From: Oscillospiraceae bacterium
Lineage (GTDB): Bacteria; Bacillota; Clostridia; Oscillospirales; Oscillospiraceae
NCBI GenBank assembly: GCA_009781695.1
Contig: WQVH01000012.1
Coordinates: 1 to 44,580 of the forward strand
Reading direction: 5' to 3'
Length of the DNA stretch: 44,580 nucleotides
Below, one piece after another: positions 40,794 to 44,580 of this stretch (its first letter is position 1; every line of letters starts with the position of its first letter). A model generated the notes under the pieces. It was not told where the DNA came from and did no database searches. It saw nothing but the letters and a program-made list of their open reading frames with translations. The position numbers were made by a program, and so were the translations under genes.

Positions 40794-43244
40794 TTATTTA
40801 CTACTCACAACTTCTATCTTACCATCAATGGCACGAAGTATCACCTCGTCTCCATCGCCAAACTCGCCTTCAAGCATTTTCTCTGCGACAGAATCTTCAA
40901 CCGTGCTCTGGATCACTCGGCGCAAGGGTCTTGCACCATACGCAGGATCAAATCCCTTTTCTGCGAGATGTGAAACCGCTGATTCTTCAATCATCATTTT
41001 GATATCCAGTTTCTCCATTCTGGCCTTAACCAAATCAAGCATCTTTGAGCTGATTTCTTTGATATTATCCTCTGTGAGCTTGTGAAACACAATCGTCTCA
41101 TCAATGCGGTTTATAAACTCCGGCTTAAATACACGCTTGACCTCATCCATCACTGCTTGCCGGATATTTTCATGTTCCGTCTTGTCCGCATCATCTCCAC
41201 CGGATTCAAAACCAAGTTTGGTTCGCTTTTCGGTAATATTGCGGGCGCCGACATTCGAGGTCATTACGATGATTGTATTTTTAAAGTCTACACGCCGTCC
41301 CTGTGAATCGGTCAATATCCCATCTTCCAGAACTTGGAGCAAAATATTAAATACATCCTCATGCGCCTTTTCAATCTCATCAAACAGTAAGACACAATAC
41401 GGCTTGCGGCGCACTTTTTCAGTCAGATTGCCACCTTCATCATATCCAACATACCCGGGAGGTGAACCGATCATCTTCGATGTGGTATGTTTTTCCATAT
41501 ACTCTGACATATCCACTCTAATCATTGCATCTTCATCACCGAACATGGCCTCGGCCAGCGCCTTACACAGTTCCGTCTTACCGACCCCTGTCGGACCGAG
41601 GAACAGAAATGAACCAATCGGACGCTTCGGATCTTTCAGCCCCACTCTGCCGCGTCTGAGCGCTCTTGCGACCGCTGATACCGCCTCATCTTGTCCCACC
41701 ACCCTTTTGTGGAGATGTTCTTCCATCTTAAGCAGCTTCTCACCCTCGTCTTGAGTGATGCTCCTGACCGGTATTCCGGTCCATTCAGAGACTACATATG
41801 CTATATCCTCAGCGACAACACATTTTGTATCGCCTTTTTTGATGTTTTCCCAATTGAGTTTCGCAACTTCGATCTCCTCATCAAGTACCTTTTCACGATC
41901 ACGAACGTGCGCCGCAGCTTCAAAGTCCTGACTTTGGATCGCCGACTGTTTTTCTTTTTGCAAGGCGTCTTTTTTATTTTCCAAATCCTTGAGGTAGTCT
42001 GGTCTTTTGAGTTTGTCAAGTCTGACACGAGACGCTGCTTCATCGATCAGATCAATGGCTTTGTCCGGCAGGTATCTATCATTAATATATCTGCTCGACA
42101 TAGTCACCGCAGCTTCTACGGCCTCCGGCATAATTTTCAGTTTGTGATGCGCTTCATACTTATCGAGCAAGCCCATCATAATTTGAATGGATTCTTCCTG
42201 TGTCGGCTCGTTGACCATCACAGACTGGAAGCGTCTTTCCAGCGCAGCGTCCTTTTCCACATGTTTGCGATACTCATTGAGTGTCGTTGCCCCAATAATT
42301 TGGAGCTCCCCTCTGCCGAGCATGGGTTTTATGATATTCGCCGCATCAATTGCACCCTCTGCCGCTCCTGCACCGATGATGGTATGCAGCTCATCAATAA
42401 ATAAGATGACATCCCCTGCTTTTTGGACTTCCTCAATTGCAGTCTTTATGCGCTCTTCAAAGTCTCCTCGATATTTCGTGCCTGCGAGCATTCCGCTTAA
42501 ATCAAGCGTTAAGACACGTTTGTTTAGCAATGTCTCAGGAACATCATTTGCAATGATTTTTTGTGCAAGTCCTTCTGCTATGGCCGTCTTACCGACTCCG
42601 GGTTCACCGATAAGCACCGGGTTATTTTTTGTCCGTCTGGAGAGGATTTGTATTACTCTTTGTATTTCATTTTCTCTGCCGATCACGGGATCAAGCCGGT
42701 CATTTGCCGCAGCTTCTGTCAAGTCACGGCTAAAGGCTTCGAGTGTTTTTTCCTCTTGCTTATTATTTGGCCCTGAGTTTACCGGAGCCTTAGGTCTGAG
42801 CGCATCACGCCCGACAATATTAATGACATCCGTATATATTCTATTGAGGTCAACTCCGGTCAGGCGTATCAGTCTTGCACCTGCGCTTTCATATTCACGT
42901 AGCATCCCTATAAGCAGGTGTTCGGTTTCCACGTAGTTATGACCCAATCTACCGGCTTCCATTGCCGCAAGCTCCAAAATGCGCTTTGCTCGCGGTGATA
43001 GGTCGGAAGGTTGCGACCTGCCTGAAGTTCCTGCGCCTATATGCTTTGCGATCAGGTCAAATATCAGCTTGTCTTCAAGTCCTGCGCCCCGCAGAACCTT
43101 CGCAGCTACTCCGCTGCCTTCACGTGAGAGTCCGTATAAAATATGTTCACTACCAACATAATTGTGTCCCAATTCAGCCGCCAAAGCATGAGCAAATTCT
43201 AATGCACTCTTGGCACGCTGTGTAAATCTATCATCAAATCTCAT
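40794..43244 (-). CDS. clpC: ATP-dependent Clp protease ATP-binding subunit ClpC
   Basis: 816 residues, the usual ClpC length. It has two N-domain repeats (RFTQRAKSALEFAHALAAELGHNYVGSEH core at the start, and LSPRAKRILELAAMEAGRLGHNYVETEH around 85), AAA1 with GEPGVGKT (about 213), a UVR-bearing middle region (DLENKKDALQKEKQSAI...DFEAAAHVRDREK) that binds McsA-type adaptors, and AAA2 with GPTGVGKT (about 550). ClpC unfolds substrates for ClpP. It is the last gene of ctsR-mcsA-clpC, under CtsR control. mcsB is missing from its usual place. Confidence 0.97.
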   Translation of the reverse strand: MRFDDRFTQRAKSALEFAHALAAELGHNYVGSEHILYGLSREGSGVAAKVLRGAGLEDKLIFDLIAKHIGAGTSGRSQPSDLSPRAKRILELAAMEAGRLGHNYVETEHLLIGMLREYESAGARLIRLTGVDLNRIYTDVINIVGRDALRPKAPVNSGPNNKQEEKTLEAFSRDLTEAAANDRLDPVIGRENEIQRVIQILSRRTKNNPVLIGEPGVGKTAIAEGLAQKIIANDVPETLLNKRVLTLDLSGMLAGTKYRGDFEERIKTAIEEVQKAGDVILFIDELHTIIGAGAAEGAIDAANIIKPMLGRGELQIIGATTLNEYRKHVEKDAALERRFQSVMVNEPTQEESIQIMMGLLDKYEAHHKLKIMPEAVEAAVTMSSRYINDRYLPDKAIDLIDEAASRVRLDKLKRPDYLKDLENKKDALQKEKQSAIQSQDFEAAAHVRDREKVLDEEIEVAKLNWENIKKGDTKCVVAEDIAYVVSEWTGIPVRSITQDEGEKLLKMEEHLHKRVVGQDEAVSAVARALRRGRVGLKDPKRPIGSFLFLGPTGVGKTELCKALAEAMFGDEDAMIRVDMSEYMEKHTTSKMIGSPPGYVGYDEGGNLTEKVRRKPYCVLLFDEIEKAHEDVFNILLQVLEDGILTDSQGRRVDFKNTIIVMTSNVGARNITEKRTKLGFESGGDDADKTEHENIRQAVMDEVKRVFKPEFINRIDETIVFHKLTEDNIKEISSKMLDLVKARMEKLDIKMMIEESAVSHLAEKGFDPAYGARPLRRVIQSTVEDSVAEKMLEGEFGDGDEVILRAIDGKIEVVSSK

Positions 43245-43287
43245 AAAGTTTTACCTCCGAATATCCGCTTGCTGAAGTTTATCAAAA

Positions 43288-43749
43288 TTAATTTTCCGAC
43301 TCCAGCGCCTTTATTTCATCACGTAATTGCGCCGCTCTTTCAAATTCCTCACGCTCCGCTGCCTCATGCATCTGTACATAAAGTTCACGCCGCTTCCGCA
43401 TCAGCTCATCAACCTCAGAATGGTTGGTATCGGGCGCACAATCTGCACCGCCGCATGAACATCCGCAGGATTGACTATCTGTTTGTGCACTGAGACTTGG
43501 CTTGGCTGTGATCTGATAGGGCATTCCAAATCCCATAACCGACATCATCGTCGGCATCTGACTATTCCACCCATTCATTGCCGGCTGTGATCCGCCAAAC
43601 AATGTATTTCCAAAATTAAACATTTGTCCTAAATCATATCCTGATTTTGCCGCACAATGCGCACATAAGCTTGTCTCTGTTACACATCCATTGACATTTG
43701 AAGTATATTGAAAATTCACTTCATTTCTTCCACACATTTGACATTTCAT
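43288..43749 (-). CDS. mcsA: McsA-like zinc-binding UVR protein
   Basis: 153 residues from the ATG at 43749 (AGGAGG upstream). CQMCGRN and CAHCAAK at the N-terminus form two CxxC pairs, as in McsA. The middle section is Met/Asn/Gly-rich, followed by a second Cys cluster CGCSCGGADC. The C-terminal UVR motif is RKRRELYVQMHEAAEREEFE then RAAQLRDEIKALE. McsA is the partner of the McsB arginine kinase and of CtsR. With no mcsB in the operon, it more probably acts as a ClpC adaptor or CtsR modulator. The stop lies about 40 bp before the clpC start. Confidence 0.88.
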   Translation of the reverse strand: MKCQMCGRNEVNFQYTSNVNGCVTETSLCAHCAAKSGYDLGQMFNFGNTLFGGSQPAMNGWNSQMPTMMSVMGFGMPYQITAKPSLSAQTDSQSCGCSCGGADCAPDTNHSEVDELMRKRRELYVQMHEAAEREEFERAAQLRDEIKALESEN

Positions 43750-43776
43750 TATTATATTTCCTCCTTGAATAAACAA

Positions 43777-44226
43777 TTACACTGCATTGATTAACATTTG
43801 CTTTAATATACTGGCTCTCAGAACATCGCGATCTTCCTGTCTTATCGGGCGCAATGCGTTATTACTTATGGCCGATAACATGATACGCACCTGAACTTCA
43901 TTGACTACACCGCTCTGCCGAAGATTAGCCATAAGCGCTGATGCTGTGTTTGCATCTACACGATCACCAATGGTGTTGACCGTGTGCATGATCAGTCTTT
44001 CTGCGCCCATGGCCACACGCGTTATCCTGATATATCCTCCACCGCCTCGTCTGCTCTCGACAATATATCCATGCTCCGGTGAAAACCGAGTCGATATCAC
44101 ATAGTTGATTTGACTGGGTACACATTTAAACCTGCTAGCAAGCTCTGAACGTTGCAACTCCGCAGTTCCACCCATCTCTTGGAGCATTTGGTCGATAAAT
44201 AACGCAATGGTATCACTAACTCCCAT
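43777..44226 (-). CDS. ctsR: CtsR heat-shock repressor
   Basis: 149 residues from the ATG at 44226 (GGAGG upstream); a longer frame from 44268 would include operator sequence. CtsR represses clp genes and is inactivated by heat. Its winged helix contains the RSELASRFKCVPSQINYVIS helix-turn-helix and the glycine-rich wing RRGGGGYIRI, the heat-sensing loop. The C-terminal dimer domain is present. It heads ctsR-mcsA-clpC, with mcsA 27 bp downstream. Two direct-repeat operators lie at its promoter, so autoregulation is expected. Confidence 0.96.
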   Translation of the reverse strand: MGVSDTIALFIDQMLQEMGGTAELQRSELASRFKCVPSQINYVISTRFSPEHGYIVESRRGGGGYIRITRVAMGAERLIMHTVNTIGDRVDANTASALMANLRQSGVVNEVQVRIMLSAISNNALRPIRQEDRDVLRASILKQMLINAV

Positions 44227-44243
44227 AATCGCCTCCGTTTGAC

Positions 44244-44260
44244 TTTGACCTTCTTTGACC
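44244..44260 (-). promoter_or_regulatory. CtsR operator 1
   Basis: On the minus strand GGTCAAA-N3-GGTCAAA, the CtsR heptad direct repeat, followed by a third partial copy (GTCAAAC). It lies 8 bp downstream of the -10 and so overlaps the expected transcription start. Confidence 0.9.
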
Positions 44261-44267
44261 TTTCTCA

Positions 44268-44295
44268 TTATAGTCGTTTTCAGCCATTCTCACAA
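44268..44295 (-). promoter_or_regulatory. Promoter of ctsR-mcsA-clpC
   Basis: On the minus strand TTGTGA (44295-44290), 16-17-bp spacer, TATAAT (44273-44268), flanked on both sides by CtsR operators. The sequence 44320-44580 upstream is AT-rich. It holds one further GTCAAAG-type heptad near 44390 and a hairpin-like TTTTTCGTCTTGC...GCGAAAAA around 44505-44527, with no gene recognised. Confidence 0.8.
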
Positions 44296-44302
44296 GCCCC
44301 GC

Positions 44303-44319
44303 TTTGACCTTTCCTGACC
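44303..44319 (-). promoter_or_regulatory. CtsR operator 2
   Basis: On the minus strand GGTCAGG-AAA-GGTCAAA, a second heptad pair with two mismatches in one half. It is upstream of the -35 element. Confidence 0.75.
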
Positions 44320-44580
44320 TTACAAGTCCTAAATATCCTTTTTTAACTTATGTTTTCTTCCAAATTCGCAATATTACGCCAATTTTCTTTGACTTCCTAT
44401 GTTTTAAAACAATTATTTTCCACCAAAGTCAGGCAGAAAAAGATGCCGCAAGAAAAGACTAGTGTAGTGTATCACTGATAATTAGTATATGATTGCGTTT
44501 TATTTTTTCGTCTTGCAAGGCGAAAAAGCGCAGGAATGCCATTGGCCTTTCAAGTTTTTTCAACGCAGCAAGCCGGAAAA

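Overview
The window looks like a chromosomal segment of a strictly anaerobic member of the Clostridia (Bacillota). Taxon-informative content includes a WalRK two-component system with YycH/YycI partners, a CtsR-McsA-ClpC stress operon with CtsR operators, a ThiT thiamine transporter behind a TPP riboswitch, a small AgrD-type peptide gene, sigma-A-like promoters with AGGAGG-type ribosome binding sites, and an anaerobic CO-dehydrogenase-type gene beside tetrahydrofolate C1 genes. Coding density is high. All functional names are read from motifs and remembered family features; no database search was possible.

Layout. 1-3160: accessory segment with a frameshifted lipoprotein gene, two small exported or membrane proteins, an unlisted 44-codon AgrD-like gene, and a divergent XRE regulator with two matching operator-like palindromes. 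3160-7160: housekeeping (trmL, rpsB-tsf, TPP riboswitch-thiT). 7160-12370 (minus strand): tRNA-Gly, a Nudix hydrolase, then walR-walK-yycH-yycI. 12471-12629: a MITE-like element with an 8-bp target duplication. 12700-20080: upp, an EF-G-like GTPase, an apparently dead P-type-ATPase-like membrane protein, rlmB and metK. 20285-24360: an M16 peptidase-like pair, lgt, and a Cys-tailed coiled-coil protein. 24480-27350: an orphan AgrC-type kinase and an acidic lipoprotein.

27444-36460 is the C1 metabolism region. A minus-strand operon encodes a CODH-like catalytic subunit, a four-cluster ferredoxin and an FAD/NAD oxidoreductase. A divergent plus-strand operon encodes Fhs, FchA, FolD, a methyl-THF:corrinoid methyltransferase and a corrinoid protein. 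Together these would carry formate to methylene-THF and move methyl groups between THF and a corrinoid. The methylene-THF reductase and acetyl-CoA synthase are not in the window. The CODH-like protein keeps all six C-cluster ligands but lacks the catalytic His and Lys and the whole His tunnel, so it may not be an ordinary CO dehydrogenase. FolD lacks the cyclohydrolase Lys and Gln, which explains the separate FchA.

36580-40430 resembles an acquired and eroded island: a DUF4143 ATPase, an arsR stub, arsM, a Cys-rich small protein, and a 5'-truncated AgrC-type kinase. It is followed by four 64-bp tandem repeats and a long palindrome. The window ends with clpC-mcsA-ctsR (minus strand), without the usual mcsB.
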